A stretch of DNA of 64,000 nt from DASUSH01 sp963785155 (GCA_963785155.1 CAWAUB010000007.1:248001-312000), one strand, 5' to 3'. Positions 8,027 through 19,911 are shown, counted from the first letter of the stretch. Notes: generated from the letters alone by a model not told the origin. Numbers and translations: made by a program.

Positions 8027-9334
8027 GTGTTCGCGGATCGGGCGAAGATCTGGGTCGAGGGCGGCCGTGGCGGGAACGGATGCGTCAGCTTTCGCCGGGA
8101 GGCCCATGTGCCTCGGGGTGGCCCCGACGGCGGTGACGGCGGGCGCGGGGGAGACGTGGTGCTTGTCTGCGACCCCTCGCGCCGGGACCTCGAATCGCTG
8201 CGCCGGTCGCCGCACCATCGGGCGACCAAGGGAGTCCACGGGCAGGGCAAGCAGAAGCACGGCGCGCGCGGTGAAGACCGGCTGATCCTCGTGCCGCCAG
8301 GAACCCAGGCCGAGGGCCTCGACGGCGAGACGTTCGACCTCGTCGAACCCGGCCAGCGGGCGATCGTCGCGATGGGCGGGCTCGGCGGCCACGGGAACAA
8401 GCGCTTCGCGAACTCCACGCGGCAGGCGCCGCGGTTCGCTGAGAGCGGCCTCACGGGCGGCTCCGGCTGGATCGAGCTGCACCTGAAGCTTCTCGCCGAC
8501 GCGGGCCTGGTCGGCCTCCCGAATGCGGGCAAGTCCTCGCTCCTCGGCCGCCTGACCCGCGCCGCGCCCAAGGTCGCCGGATACCCGTTCACGACGACCT
8601 CGCCGGTCCTCGGCACGCTGGAGCTCCCGGATCAGCAGCTCGTGCTCGCCGACATCCCCGGCCTGATCGAGGGCGCCGCCGAGGGTGCCGGCCTCGGCCA
8701 CGAGTTCCTCGCCCACGTCGAGCGCTGCCGGATGCTCGTGCACGTGATCGAGATCGACCCAGACGAGGAGGACGACGCCGGTCTCTTCGAGCGCTACCGG
8801 ACCGTCCGCGCCGAGCTGGAGAGCTACGGCCACGGACTGGCGGCCCTGCCGGAGCTGATCGTCCTTTCGAAGTCGGACCTCGTCCCGCCGGAGCGAGCAG
8901 AGGAGCTGGCCGTGCAGGTGCGGGCGAATCTCGGCGACGCGATCAACGTGCTCACAACCTCCTCCGCAACGGGCGCCGGCCTCGACGAGCTGCGCAACGC
9001 GATCGCGGAGAACGTCCCGGCTCCGGCCCCCGAGGGGTCTGACCCCTCGAGGTACGGAGGCGCCGAGCCCGAGTTCGAGACGGAGCATCGCGTCTACCGT
9101 CCCGAGGGCGAGGGTGGCTACACGGTCGTTGAAGAGGAGGAGGGGGCCTACCGGGTCGAGGGGCGCGGCATCGAGCTGCTCTTCGCTCGCCACGACCTTT
9201 CGAATCCGGAGGCGCTCGGCTATCTCGAGGGGCGCCTGCGGGAGATCGGCGTGCTGGCGGCGCTGAAGTCGGCGGGGTTCGAGCCGGGCGACGAGGTGCG
9301 CGTCGGCGAGGAGGCTTTCGAGCTTCACCCCTGA
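8027..9334 (+). CDS. obgE: GTPase ObgE/CgtA
   Basis: An essential ribosome-assembly GTPase of 435 residues. The glycine-rich Obg fold (1-155; GGRGGNGCVSFRRE) is followed by the G domain with P-loop GLPNAGKSS at 163-171, DIPG at 209-212 and an NKxD-like SKSD. The C-terminal OCT domain covers about 345-435. The GTG start at 8027 gives the normal MFxDxAKI N-terminus. A palindrome (9032-9048) is read in frame between the G and OCT domains as EGSDPS. The neighbours rpmA (upstream) and proB (downstream) are the usual ones, but both are displaced by inserted genes. Confidence 0.96.
   Translation: MFADRAKIWVEGGRGGNGCVSFRREAHVPRGGPDGGDGGRGGDVVLVCDPSRRDLESLRRSPHHRATKGVHGQGKQKHGARGEDRLILVPPGTQAEGLDGETFDLVEPGQRAIVAMGGLGGHGNKRFANSTRQAPRFAESGLTGGSGWIELHLKLLADAGLVGLPNAGKSSLLGRLTRAAPKVAGYPFTTTSPVLGTLELPDQQLVLADIPGLIEGAAEGAGLGHEFLAHVERCRMLVHVIEIDPDEEDDAGLFERYRTVRAELESYGHGLAALPELIVLSKSDLVPPERAEELAVQVRANLGDAINVLTTSSATGAGLDELRNAIAENVPAPAPEGSDPSRYGGAEPEFETEHRVYRPEGEGGYTVVEEEEGAYRVEGRGIELLFARHDLSNPEALGYLEGRLREIGVLAALKSAGFEPGDEVRVGEEAFELHP
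9032..9048. repeat. Quasi-palindrome GAGGGGTC-T-GACCCCTC inside obgE
   Basis: Second copy of the GGGGTCNGACCCC element, perfectly symmetric over 8 bp per arm. It lies in frame in the linker between the G and OCT domains of obgE, a position that tolerates extra residues. Confidence 0.85.
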
Positions 9335-9373
9335 GCCGTGATCTTTCCGCGCGGCCTCCGTTCGTGGTCGTGA

Positions 9374-11902
9374 ATGCGGGGATTGCTGCTCAGATTCGTG
9401 GTCGCGCTCGTCGCGTTGCTGGCTGTCGCTCCGGCGACGGCAGCGGCTGAGACGACCGTCACCTCTGGTGACGTCTACGCGACAGTCAGCGACTCGGAGG
9501 TCGTCCTCGGCAACGGCCTGGCCGAGCGTCGCTGGAGCCGCGGGAGCTTCCTCACCACCGAGCTGACCGACAAGCGCGCCGGCGGGCTGACCTGGAGCCA
9601 TGACCACCGCGACTTCACCCTCTGGCTCGCCGCCGCCGAGGTCGGCAGCGAGAACCTGCGCGTGCGCGACGCCGTCGCCGAGGAGATCGACTCCGGCGGG
9701 GTGCGGGTGACGATGACCCTCGTCCCTGCCACCCCCGTCGAGCTTCCCGGCATCGCGACCATCACCCGGGTCGCCGAGGCCTACCCCGGCGTCGCCGGCT
9801 TCCGCACGCAGACGACGATCGACTCCCAGGTGCCCTTGGCGCTCACCGCAGCGACGCTCGATGAAGCCGCGGTCGGCGCCGAGGCCGAGCCCACCATCAC
9901 CGCCCTCCGTGCGGGGGCAGACTGGCGCGAGCCCGGCTATACGGGGCCGCCACCGCCCTTCGAGGGCGCGCCGCCTCCCGTGATCGGCGACCCCCACGCG
10001 GGGACCTGGCGTGACAGCCGCAGCGCCGCGGCGGGCGACGAGATCGCCGGGCCGGCGCAGTGGATCTCGACAGCGGCGGGCGACCGCTCGCTCTTCATGT
10101 CGATGGAGCGAAACGACTCACCGTCCTCCCGCGCCTCCTACGACGGCGAGACCGCATCGGTCGGCGTCGACTACGGCCGCGACATCGCGAACCTCGGCCC
10201 GTTCGAGGAGCAGGCACACGTCGAGAACCCGCTTCCCCAGATCCTTCCCGGCGGCTCCACCGGCCGCTTCCGGATCGTCCGGCCGGGCGAGCCGTTCGCG
10301 TTCGAGGCGGTCTTCACCGGCTTCGCCGACCACGAGGGCGACGAGCCGTGGCAGTTCCACAAGTACCTGACGCAGCACCGGCTCACCCCCTACGCGCACG
10401 ACATCACCTTCAACTCGAACGGCACCGACTCGAACCGCATCTCGACCGGCGCGAAGGACGACCTCGATTTCGCCACGATCCAGGAGGTCGCGCCGATCGC
10501 GAAGGCGATGGGGATCGAGACCTTCATCCTCGACGACGGCTGGCAGGCGATCTCGGGCGACTGGCAGCCCGACTCGGCTGACTTCCCCGAGCCGCGGCAC
10601 GCGAGTGACCCGGCCAAGTTCCCGCACCGCTTCCCGGACTCCACCTTCACCGCCGTCCGCGAGGAGATCGCGCCGATGAAGCTCGGGCTGTGGATGAGCC
10701 CGATGCACTTCAACCCGAAGTCGGCCACGCTCGCCGACCACCCGGAGTGGGTCTGCACCCCACTCGGCCAGGGGACCAACCTCTACAACACCGCCGACCC
10801 CGACTCGAGCTCGAACGAGGCCGGCATCGGCGCCTGGGGGCCGGACGCGATCCCTCACGTCGAATCGCGGATCCGCGACGCGATCGAGAACTGGGGCGTC
10901 AGCTACTTCAAGTTCGACTTCCTCCACTTCTTCGACTGCGCGGGCCAGGGCGACGCGTATGAGTTCAAGGAGGCGTTCGTGGCGATGCTCGACCGCCTGC
11001 GCGCCGACCACCCCGAGGTGACGCTGCAGATCGACGAGACGAACGACTACCGGCTCTTCCCCTACGAGTCGGTGACTCGAGGCCCGAGCTGGTTCCAGAA
11101 CGGCTCGCCGGAGCCGGACCACCTCCTGCACAACCTCTGGAATCTCAGTGGCTACGTGCCGAGTTACTCGATCGGCCAGCACTTCCTCGGCGGCCGTCAG
11201 TGGGAGCGCTACCCCGTCGACACGCTGATGGCGGCCGCGCTGCCCGGCCACATGACCTTCTTCAGCGACCTGCGCGGCGTGCCGGCACCGGTCGTCGAGG
11301 AGGCTGCCGAATGGACTGACTTCTACCGCGAGAACCGCGACCTCCTCGGCGGCATGGTCTACCCGCTGCTCGCCGACCCGCTCGAGCGGGGCTGGACCGC
11401 GCTCCAGCCCTGGGACCCCGAGCGCGGGGAGGGCGCGCTGCTCGCCTTCCGCCAGGGCGCGGACTCCGCGACACAGCGGATCGCCCTGGAGAACGTGCCC
11501 GCCGGGCGCACCTTCGAGCTCTTCGAGGGCCCGACCGGCGCGCCCGCCGGAACGGCGACCTCCGCCGAGCTCAGCGAAGGGATCGAGATCGAGCTCGCCG
11601 AGAAGGAGACCGCGAAGGTCCTGCTGATCAAGGCCGTGCCGTGCCGGAGCCGGATCCTGATCCCGAGCCGGGTCCCGATCTCGCACCCAGACCCCGGACT
11701 CGATCCTGCGCCCGCGGAACCGGATCCGGGCGCCGACTCCGTGCCGGCTGGCCCGATCACGGTCCCGGCTCCTCCGATCAAGGGCGACCCGATCGCGCTC
11801 GCACGGTGCCTCAAGAAGGCGAAGAAGATCGACAACCGTAAGAAGCGCAGGAAGGCGATCGAGCGCTGTATCGACCGTCACGGAGCAAACCGAAGTGGCT
11901 AA
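9374..11902 (+). CDS. Secreted alpha-galactosidase-like glycoside hydrolase (GH36/melibiase type)
   Basis: An 842-residue secreted protein. The signal peptide (about 1-25) ends at an Ala-rich site. An N-terminal beta-supersandwich (about 26-330) precedes a TIM barrel with FILDDGWQ (D387-D388-G-W390), LGLWMSPM and YFKFDF, in which D515 matches the GH36 nucleophile position. A C-terminal beta domain, a Pro/Asp linker and a basic Cys-bounded tail (ARCLKK...RCIDRHG) complete it. It probably hydrolyses alpha-galactosides or related glycans outside the cell. Around 11640-11700 the other frame encodes a cleaner PEPDPDPEPGPD linker, so two compensating indels are likely there. It begins the block of secreted hydrolases. 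Confidence 0.8.
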   Translation: MRGLLLRFVVALVALLAVAPATAAAETTVTSGDVYATVSDSEVVLGNGLAERRWSRGSFLTTELTDKRAGGLTWSHDHRDFTLWLAAAEVGSENLRVRDAVAEEIDSGGVRVTMTLVPATPVELPGIATITRVAEAYPGVAGFRTQTTIDSQVPLALTAATLDEAAVGAEAEPTITALRAGADWREPGYTGPPPPFEGAPPPVIGDPHAGTWRDSRSAAAGDEIAGPAQWISTAAGDRSLFMSMERNDSPSSRASYDGETASVGVDYGRDIANLGPFEEQAHVENPLPQILPGGSTGRFRIVRPGEPFAFEAVFTGFADHEGDEPWQFHKYLTQHRLTPYAHDITFNSNGTDSNRISTGAKDDLDFATIQEVAPIAKAMGIETFILDDGWQAISGDWQPDSADFPEPRHASDPAKFPHRFPDSTFTAVREEIAPMKLGLWMSPMHFNPKSATLADHPEWVCTPLGQGTNLYNTADPDSSSNEAGIGAWGPDAIPHVESRIRDAIENWGVSYFKFDFLHFFDCAGQGDAYEFKEAFVAMLDRLRADHPEVTLQIDETNDYRLFPYESVTRGPSWFQNGSPEPDHLLHNLWNLSGYVPSYSIGQHFLGGRQWERYPVDTLMAAALPGHMTFFSDLRGVPAPVVEEAAEWTDFYRENRDLLGGMVYPLLADPLERGWTALQPWDPERGEGALLAFRQGADSATQRIALENVPAGRTFELFEGPTGAPAGTATSAELSEGIEIELAEKETAKVLLIKAVPCRSRILIPSRVPISHPDPGLDPAPAEPDPGADSVPAGPITVPAPPIKGDPIALARCLKKAKKIDNRKKRRKAIERCIDRHGANRSG

Positions 11903-11936
11903 TAAGACGGTTCCGGATCCGTAACTTGGCGGCGGG

Positions 11937-13512
11937 ATGACTGTGACGAGGGGGTTCGTCGCGGGGAGTGCGGCTGTGTTCGCGCTGCTCGCTTTCACGT
12001 TTGGAGCGACCGCATCTGCGCGCGCCGACGGCCAGTGGCTGGCCGGCGACCTGCATGTGCACACGAGCTACTCGCATGACTCCTGGGGCCCCGAGGAGGA
12101 TCCCGCGGAGCTACTCGAGGAGCCCTACATCGTCGGCCACTCGGTGTCGAGCCAGTTCGCGGTCGCCGCAACGCGTGGCCTCGACTTCATGGCGATCACG
12201 GACCACAACGACGTCCGCTCGCAGGACGACCCCGGCTTTGGCACGAACGGCGTGATCGGCCTTCCCGGTTACGAGAACTCGCTCGACGGCCACGCGCAGA
12301 TGCTCGGCGCGACCGAGGTGCTCCCGGACACGGGCCACGACGCGGCCAACGTCCAGCCGCTGGCCGACGGCCTGCGCGCGGCGCCGTTCAACGGCGCCTT
12401 CCAGATCAACCACCCCGCCGAAGGAGCGACCGGCGACGAGCTCGACTGGAAGCTCGGCTACGAGGTGGTTCCCGACACCGTCGAGGTCTGGAACATCTCC
12501 CGGCTCTGGCAGCCGCCGCTCCCGTCGGCGTCGAACAACGACGACGCGGTCCGCTTCTGGGAGGGCTTCCTCGATCGCGGCGAGCGCGTCGCCGCCACGG
12601 GCGGCAGCGACAACCACTATCTGGCGACCACCCCGATCCAGGGCGCCGGCCAGCCGACCACGTGGGTCTACGCCGAGGACGCGAGCGCCGCCGGGGTCCT
12701 CCAGGGCCTGCGCCGCGGCCACACCTTCATCAGCCACCAGCCGCCGAACCTGGGCGGGCCGCAGATCTTCATCGAGGCCGACGAGGACGGCGACGGCGAG
12801 TTCGAGGCGATGGCGGGCGACGCCGTGAACGACGACGCCACGCTCCGCGTCCGCGTCTCCGGCGCGCCCGCCGCGATGCTGCGGATCGTCGGCACCGGCG
12901 GCGAGGAGATCGGCGACCCGGTCCCGGTCACCGGCCCCGAGTTCGAGCACAGCTTCGAGGTCCCGGACGGCACGACGTGGGCCCGCGCCGAGATCTTCCT
13001 GCCCGACGGCGCCCCGGAGCGCGCCCAGATCTGCGACGAGCAGTTCGGCGACCAGACCACCTATTGCCGCAACGCACTCGGCGTGCTCGCGATGACCTCG
13101 GCGATCTTCCTCCGGCCGCCGGAGCCGCCCGATCCGCCCGGCCTCCGGCCCCCGCCGACCCGGGGACCAATCCCGACGCCCGACGGGCGAGCCCGAGATC
13201 CAGCCCGAGCCCTCGGCTGGCCCCGACGCCTCGCCCGTTCTTCCGGCCCCGCCGATCGCCGCCTGCAGGCGCGGCACCCGCGCCGACGATCGCTTCGCCG
13301 GTACGGCTGGCGACGACTGCCTCGCCGGCGGCCGCGGCGACGACCGTCTGAGCGGCGGCGACGGCAACGACCGGTTGATCGGCGGCCCCGGTGACGACCG
13401 CCTCAGCGGCGGCCCAGGCGTCGACGCCATCGACTGCGGGCCGGGCGATGACGTCGCCCGCGCCGACGCGAAGGACCAAATCCGCGGCTGCGAATCGATG
13501 AAGCGGCCGTGA
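11937..13512 (+). CDS. Secreted PHP-domain (CehA/McbA-like) metallohydrolase with RTX-like C-terminus, frameshifted
   Basis: The signal peptide (1-30) is followed by a PHP phosphoesterase domain with metal ligands H40-V-H42, T88-D-H90, H159 and GSDNH (223-227), the layout of CehA/McbA-type hydrolases. A beta-rich domain and a Pro-rich linker come next. The first frame would end at 13394 in a basic nonsense tail. Two frame changes in the linker (about 13140-13200) restore an ending from 13264 to 13512 with GDDxLxGG calcium-binding nonapeptides and Cys residues at both ends. I interpret these as indels. The substrate is unknown. Confidence 0.75.
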
Positions 13513-13576
13513 TCTTCACGACAAACGTCCGTTTCTGGCTTCCGAACGCCCTGAATCACGGAGGAGAACGAGCTTC

Positions 13577-16500
13577 ATGACCCAGACGCTGACCGCACGG
13601 ATCGCTCTCGCAGGTGCCACCCTCGCCGCAGTTCTCGTGCTGCTCGGACCGGGCGCGGCCAATGCCGACGCCGAGGTCATGGCCGGCGCCGCGAAGGTCG
13701 ATGCGTCCTGGCACGTCGGCGCCTCCGCGGGCCAGTACGCGGGCGACTGCGCCACGGACAACGCCGAGGACGCGCAGTCCGCATTCGAGGAGCAGGACCC
13801 CACGATCCTCACGGACGGCGTGCAGCAGAACACCTGTGCTTTCGGGGTCGATGCGGCGGACGGCACCATGGACCCGAGCGGCCACTCGATCCGGCGCAAG
13901 AAGTCGTACGGCATTCAGTCGCGCCTCGACGTCCGCGCGATCGTCGTCAAGGGTGCGACCGGCGCCCCGGTGGCGGTAGTCAAGACGAACCAGTACATCC
14001 CCCAGGACCTCCTCTACCGGCGCGCCGCCCAGCTGCTCGAGGCGAGCAGCGAGGACTGCGGGGTCACCCGCGCGACGCTGACGATGGCGGCGACGCACAA
14101 CCACTCCTCGCCGATGTACTCGTCGACGGCGTGGGGCGTCTGGGCGTTCCAGGACGTCTTCGACATCCGCTTCTACAACTACCTCGCGGGCAAGATCGCC
14201 GACGCGGTCACAGCCGCCTGCGATCAGCTCGCCCCGGCCCGGGTCGGCGCGTCGGTCGGCTACTTCGACAAGACCCACCGTCACTCGTTCGGCCCCTCGC
14301 TCGCCACCGACGGGACCCCGGCCGGCTATCCGAACGCGGAGACCGATCACGACATGACCGTGATCCGGTTCGACAACTCGGCGACCGGCGAGCCGATCGC
14401 AAACCTCGTCAACTTCAGCCTCCACCCCGAGTTCCTCGAGGGCAACGACCTGCTCTCGGCCGACTACATCGCGCCGCTCGAGCGGATCACCGACCGCGCC
14501 ACCGAGGCGATCACGATCTTCACCCAGGGCGCCGTCGGGACCGCCGAGCCGGAGCGCTCGACCTACCACCCGATCTCCGAGCGGCTCGAGTTCACCCACA
14601 AGGACTACGCGCAGGCCGAGTACGGCGCGAGCCTGATGAGCGAGAAGCTCGTCGGGATCTGGAACGACATCGCGGACGGCACTCCCGAGGACCCGGACCG
14701 GTTCGTCCCCTTCAGCAGCGACTTCCCGGTGATGATGGCCGACAACTGGTACCCGGGCCCGCTTTCGCATCCGTATCCGGGCGTCTCCAACTGCCGCTCG
14801 GACAACGCGATCGGCGGCGACCCGCAGATCCCGATTGCCGGCCTGCCCGACTGCCAGGGCGCCGAGGGTGGCCTGCGCAACGTCACGGACCAGGTTCCGG
14901 GCTACTCGGACACGGTGAACAACCCGGAGACCGACCCGGGCCTCGACACCGACGACTTCCAGCAGGCCGGGATCCCCGTCCCGGAGAACTACTCCGCGCC
15001 GTCATACACGGGCCTCGAGGAGGACCTGAACATCCACCTCCAGGGCATCCGCCTCGGCGAGATCTACCTGCCGATCTGCTCCTGCGAGCAGTGGTTCGAC
15101 CAGTCGAAGAACATCGAGACCCGGACCGACAAGATCGCCGGCAACGAGTGGCTGGGCTACGACTGGGGCGCCCAGTGCTCGAAGAACAACGACGGCACCT
15201 ACTTCGCGGTCGGCACGCCGGGCGAGAACGGCACCGGCACCTGGAGCTGCCCCAACCCGGGCAACACGAGCCAGATGCTGCCGCCGATCTCCGACCACAA
15301 GTACCGGCGCATGCGCGCGCAGGTGAACAACCCGGCGAACGGCTGGAACGACCCCGCGAATCTGCTCAGCGCCGAGTCCGAGCCGTTCGACACGACCGAA
15401 ATCAAGGGCAACTACACCCACGACGACGTCGACCCGCAGAACAGCTCGCTCGCGGACGACGGCTACACGCTGACCGTCCCGATCTCGATGGCGAACGACT
15501 ACAACGGCTACATCGCGACCTATCGCGAGTACCAGCGCGGCGACCACTACCGCAAGGCGCTGACCGGATGGGGCCCGCATTCGAGCGACTACATGGCGAC
15601 CCGCCTGGTCACGATCGGCCGCGAGCTGAACGGCTCCACGGCGCCGCTGCCCGCCGACCAGCAGCTCGAGGAGACCGTCCTTCAGCCGAAGGTCGATGCC
15701 GACATCGCCGTCAACGACGCTCGCGCCGAGGCGCTCGGTCGAGATCGGCACGCGCGGCGGTCGAGGCCTACGAGGCCGCCCTGCCGGATGACGGCGGCGA
15801 TCCCGCCGATGTCGCTGCGGCCGATCAGCCGAAGGACGTCGAGCGCTTCGACACGGCCTTCTTCACCTGGAAGGGTGGCTCCAATTACACCGACGACCCG
15901 CAGGTGCGCGTCGAGCGCAAGGTCGACGGGCAGTGGGAGCAGTACGCCGACCAGTCCGGAGAGATCCCGGTCACGCTCCAGTTCCCGCAGGTCGAGAACG
16001 GCCCCGCCTACCTGACCGGCGGCCAGGAGTGGCGCTGGACCGCCCACTTCGAGGCCTTCGTCGCCCAGCCCTTCGACATCGGCAGCGAGCGGGCGACGCC
16101 GGCGGGCGAGTACCGCTTCGTCGTCGACGGCGTGCAGCGCAAGGGCGGCGCCGAGGCGCCGTACTCGGTCACCTCCGACGTGTTCGACGTGAAGCCGTGG
16201 GACGGGATCACCGTCGAAGGGCTCCAGGAGGACGCCGACGGTCGGGTCAGCCTGATCGCCGCCAACGAGGATTCGGCGTTCGACTCGGACGGCGCGGTCG
16301 GCCCGATCGATTACCCCGACTCATACGACGACCCGCGCAAGGCGAAGTTCGTCCGCTGGGCTCGGACCGTGAGCGGGGGCGAGCACTTCTGCTTCACCTG
16401 CTCCTTCCGGCCGTGGCTTGACGCGGACGATGCCGAGACGCGTCCAGATGATCTTCTTCGACGGCGCGGGGAACCGCGAGGTCGTCGACGCCGCGCAGGT

Positions 16501-17067
16501 GGACGGCCGCTGGGTCAGCGAGCGCCCGCTCGCCGAGGGCGAGAGCGCCTACGTCCCGTCCGGCTGCGTCAAGGACGGCTACGGGAACGTGAACGGGACG
16601 GGAACCACCGCTGTGGGAGCTTCCACGGATGTCCCGGCCGGCGATCTGGGCTGCGCGGCCACGCCGCCGCCCGACCCCGATCCGGACCCGGATCCCGATC
16701 CGACGACCGATCCCCCGCCGGCCGGCACCGATCCGGCGCCCGCGGAGACCTCGCCCGCCGGCGACGGCGGTGGCGAGGCCTCGCCACTGCCCGCCCCCGG
16801 ACCCGAGCCCGGCGGCCTGCCAGCGCGGCACGAGGCGCGACGACAAGCTGAAGGGCACCGCGGGCGACGACTGCCTCGCCGGTGGCCGTGGCAACGACCG
16901 CCTGAAGGGCGCGCGCGGGCAACGACCGGATCATCGGCGGCCCCGGCGACGACCGCCTGAGCGGTGGCCCTGGTGCCGACACGATCGAGTGCGGTCCGGG
17001 CGACGACGTCGTCCGCGCCGACGGCGACGACCGGCTGCGTGGCTGCGAGACCGTTCGCGGCGCGTGA
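13577..17067 (+). CDS. Secreted neutral/alkaline ceramidase-like protein with RTX-like C-terminus, frameshifted
   Basis: The signal peptide (1-32) precedes a large domain resembling neutral/alkaline non-lysosomal ceramidases, with zinc-type H174-N-H176 (AATHNHSSP) and H283 (NFSLHPE). The middle is Cys-rich. Immunoglobulin-like C-terminal domains, a DPDPDP linker and a C-terminal Asp/Gly repeat module (16818-17067) follow. The reading frame changes four times (about 15745, 16430, 16815 and 16917), so the intact form would exceed 1100 residues. A good ribosome binding site (GGAGGAG, from 13560) precedes the ATG. Actual hydrolysis of ceramide is not established for this divergent branch. Confidence 0.7.
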
Positions 17068-17087
17068 TCTACGGAGGAGACAGTTCG

Positions 17088-19911
17088 ATGACAAGGACGT
17101 ACGCCCGGATCACCACCCTCGCAGGCGCAGCCTTCGCAGCCTGCCTCCTCCTGCTCGCCGCCGGCGCCGGTGGCGCCTCCGCGGCCGGTGACGCGGTCAA
17201 GATCCGCACCTCCGACCAGGGCAAGCGCCCTGGCCAGCGGTTCCGTCGCCGTGCGGGTTCGTGTCGCATCGGCGGCCAAGGTCGAGCTGCGCGCGAGCGC
17301 CCCCGGCGTCCGCCGGCTGAGCGGCCGCGACCGGGTCACGTTCGACGAGCCGGGCTCGAAGAAGCTCAACCTCTTGATCACAGGCCCCGGGCGCACCGCG
17401 CTCGAGGGCGCCAGCTCGCGTTGCGAGGAGCTGACGGTCCTCGTCAAGGCTCAGATCGACCGCAAGGGCCGGGGCAAGGCCGGCAGCGAGTCGGCCGAGC
17501 GCCCGCTCTCGCCCGACCAGAGCCGCTGCGCGAAGCCCGCTCCGGGGCCTGGCCAGGATCCGGCTCCTGGTGATGGCACGACGCCCGAGCCGACGCCGGA
17601 TCCCTCTCCCAATCCCAACCCTGATCCTGATCCAGACCCGGATCCCGTCGAGACAAACCTTCAGGCAGGAGCCGCGACCGCCGACATCACGCCCCCGGTG
17701 GGTACGCCGATGTTCGCCTACACGGCGCGCTCGCGAATTGCCGATCCGCCGCAGGACCAGGACAGCTTGATGCAGATGATCGCCGACCCGGCGCCGGACC
17801 ACAATCACTACGCGAAGTCGTTCGAGCCAAGCGAGGGCATCCACGCCAGGCTGCGCGCCAGCGCGATCGTGATCGAGCGGGACGGCGAGAAGTTCGCGCT
17901 CGTCCAGGCCGACCTCGGCGGACTTCCCTACGCGATGGTGCAGGCGGTGGAGGACCGGCTGACCGGCACTGGGATCGACGGCGAGCACATCATCCTCTCC
18001 GCGACTCATACGCACTCCGCGACGGGTCCGATCTGGCCGGCCGACAGCGCCGGCTATCAGGCCCTCGGAGGTGACTTCTTCGACCCGCGCGTGTTCGGGA
18101 TCACCGCCGACGGCATCGCCGAGGCGGTCATCAACGCCGACGAGCGACTTGAGCCGGCCCGGGTCGGGCTGGGCACCAGCCAGCTCGCCGACGCCTCAAA
18201 CAATCGCGCCTTCGAGGCCTTCCAGCGAAATGGGGACGTCCCGGATTCGCGTGAACAGGAGCTGAAGCTGGATCGCACCGTGACGGTGCTCCGCGTGGAC
18301 GCTGCAAACGGTGAGCCGATTGGGCTGTGGTCCAACTTCGCGGTCCACCAGACCTCGTTCGGCGATGAGAACCTGCTGCTTTCCGGCGACAACGCGGCGA
18401 CGACCGCGCGTCTCGTCGAGCGCGAGGTGGCGCTCGAGTCGGGACAGCCGGAGCCCGCACCCGGCGCGCCGGGTGAGACTCACGGGCCGGTGCTCGTGTG
18501 GAGCAACGGTGCCGAGGGCGATGTGAGTCCGAATGGCAATCCCCGCAGCCCGGATGGCGAGGAGCTCGAGTACAGGGGCGCAGATGCGGCCGGGGCGAAT
18601 ATGGCTGGGATCAAGGTGGCCGATGGGATCGTCACCGCGTGGGACGAAGCAAGTGGCGCCCTAACCGGGGATCTCGAGCTCGAAGTGCAACAGACATTCA
18701 GGCTTCTCGACGGTGACTTCGCGGAGGGCGCCATGGGTGAGCCGGTCGGTCCGCTGACCGTGCTCGGCGCAGGCGAGATCGCCCCTGAGCTCCCCGAACC
18801 ACCCGAAGATTTCCCCGCCCCGCCCGGCGGCTGGCCGAAGCCGCCTCCTTATTGCGCACCAGAAGGCGCGACGCTGATCCCGGGCCAGGGCCGCAAGATG
18901 CCGGCCGTTGCGGGAACCGGGCTGGTGCCACTGACCGCTCCGGTCTCGTTGATGCGGGTCGGCGACACCGCAATCACCTCGATGCCGTTCGAGATCACCA
19001 CGCAAATGGGTCGTCGGATCAACGACGCCGTGGTGGCGAAGTCCGGTGGGGAGTTCGAGTCGTCCGTGATCGCCGGGCTCTCCAACGGCTACATGTCATA
19101 CACGGCGACGCCGGAAGAGTTCGACCACTGCGGCTACGAGGGCAGCTTCACGCTCTTCGGCCGTCAGCAGGGGCCGCTTCTGCGCGACACGGCCGCCTCG
19201 CTTGTGCCCTCGCTGCTCGGGGGATCCGACCCGGTCAGCGATCCAGAGCCCCCGTCGCTTGCGTTTGAAGCCGAGAACATGCCCGCGTCCGAACCGACGC
19301 CGGCACCCGAAACCGCGGTCACGCAGCCGAGCAACGTGAATCGCTTCGGCCGCACCAGCTTCACCTGGCGTGGCGGCGATCCAAGTGTTGATGCCCCGCG
19401 CGGGCATACCTTCGTCTCACTCCAGCACCGGACCGGCTCCGGCTGGGAGACGATCGGGACCGACGACGGGCCCGAGAGCACGACGGTGTACGACGACGAT
19501 GCCGGGACGTGGACCGAGACCTGGCAGTTCTCAAACTGTGAGCCGCTTGGCACCTACAGGTTCGTGGCCACCGGGATCGCAGTCAAGGTTGACGGCGGTG
19601 CGCCTGAGCCTTACGCCGCGACCTCGGGTGCGTTCGAGCTCGGATCGTTTGGACCGCTTCAGATCATCGATTCCAGCGTCACAGGGAACGTTGCACGTGT
19701 GCGCGCCCGCTATCCCGATCCGGGTGCGGATTCGCTCCTCGCGCTCCCACGCCGAGTCCGCGACGGTGAGGCGACACTTTCGCTCTCGAACGGGCAAACG
19801 GTGACGGCGACCCCTGACTCGCGACGGCTCGCTTTCGAGGCGAAGGTACCGCCCGGTCAGACGATCAGCGACATCTCCGTCACCGACGGTTGCGGCAACT
19901 CGACCGGCTAG
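17088..19911 (+). CDS. Secreted neutral ceramidase-family hydrolase, one frameshift near the 5' end
   Basis: ATG 17088 follows GGAGGAG (17073-17079) and gives a clear signal peptide ending ASAAG. The frame then shifts by +1 near 17224 (GGCAAGCGCCC), after which the ORF is open to 19911. Removing one base gives 940 residues. A beta domain of about 100 residues and a Pro/Asp linker precede the ceramidase domain, which begins QAGAATADITPPVGTPM. It contains SATHTHSATGP (about 18000) and NFAVHQTSF (about 18335), which correspond to the zinc-histidine and helix motifs of the family. It is 20 nt downstream of the other ceramidase-like gene and only distantly similar to it. Confidence 0.75.

Noticed and set aside
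13255..13512. Separate small gene for the Asp/Gly repeat module
   Set aside because: No start or ribosome binding site; the same module is joined to a hydrolase by a linker in the neighbouring gene, so a frameshifted C-terminus is more likely.
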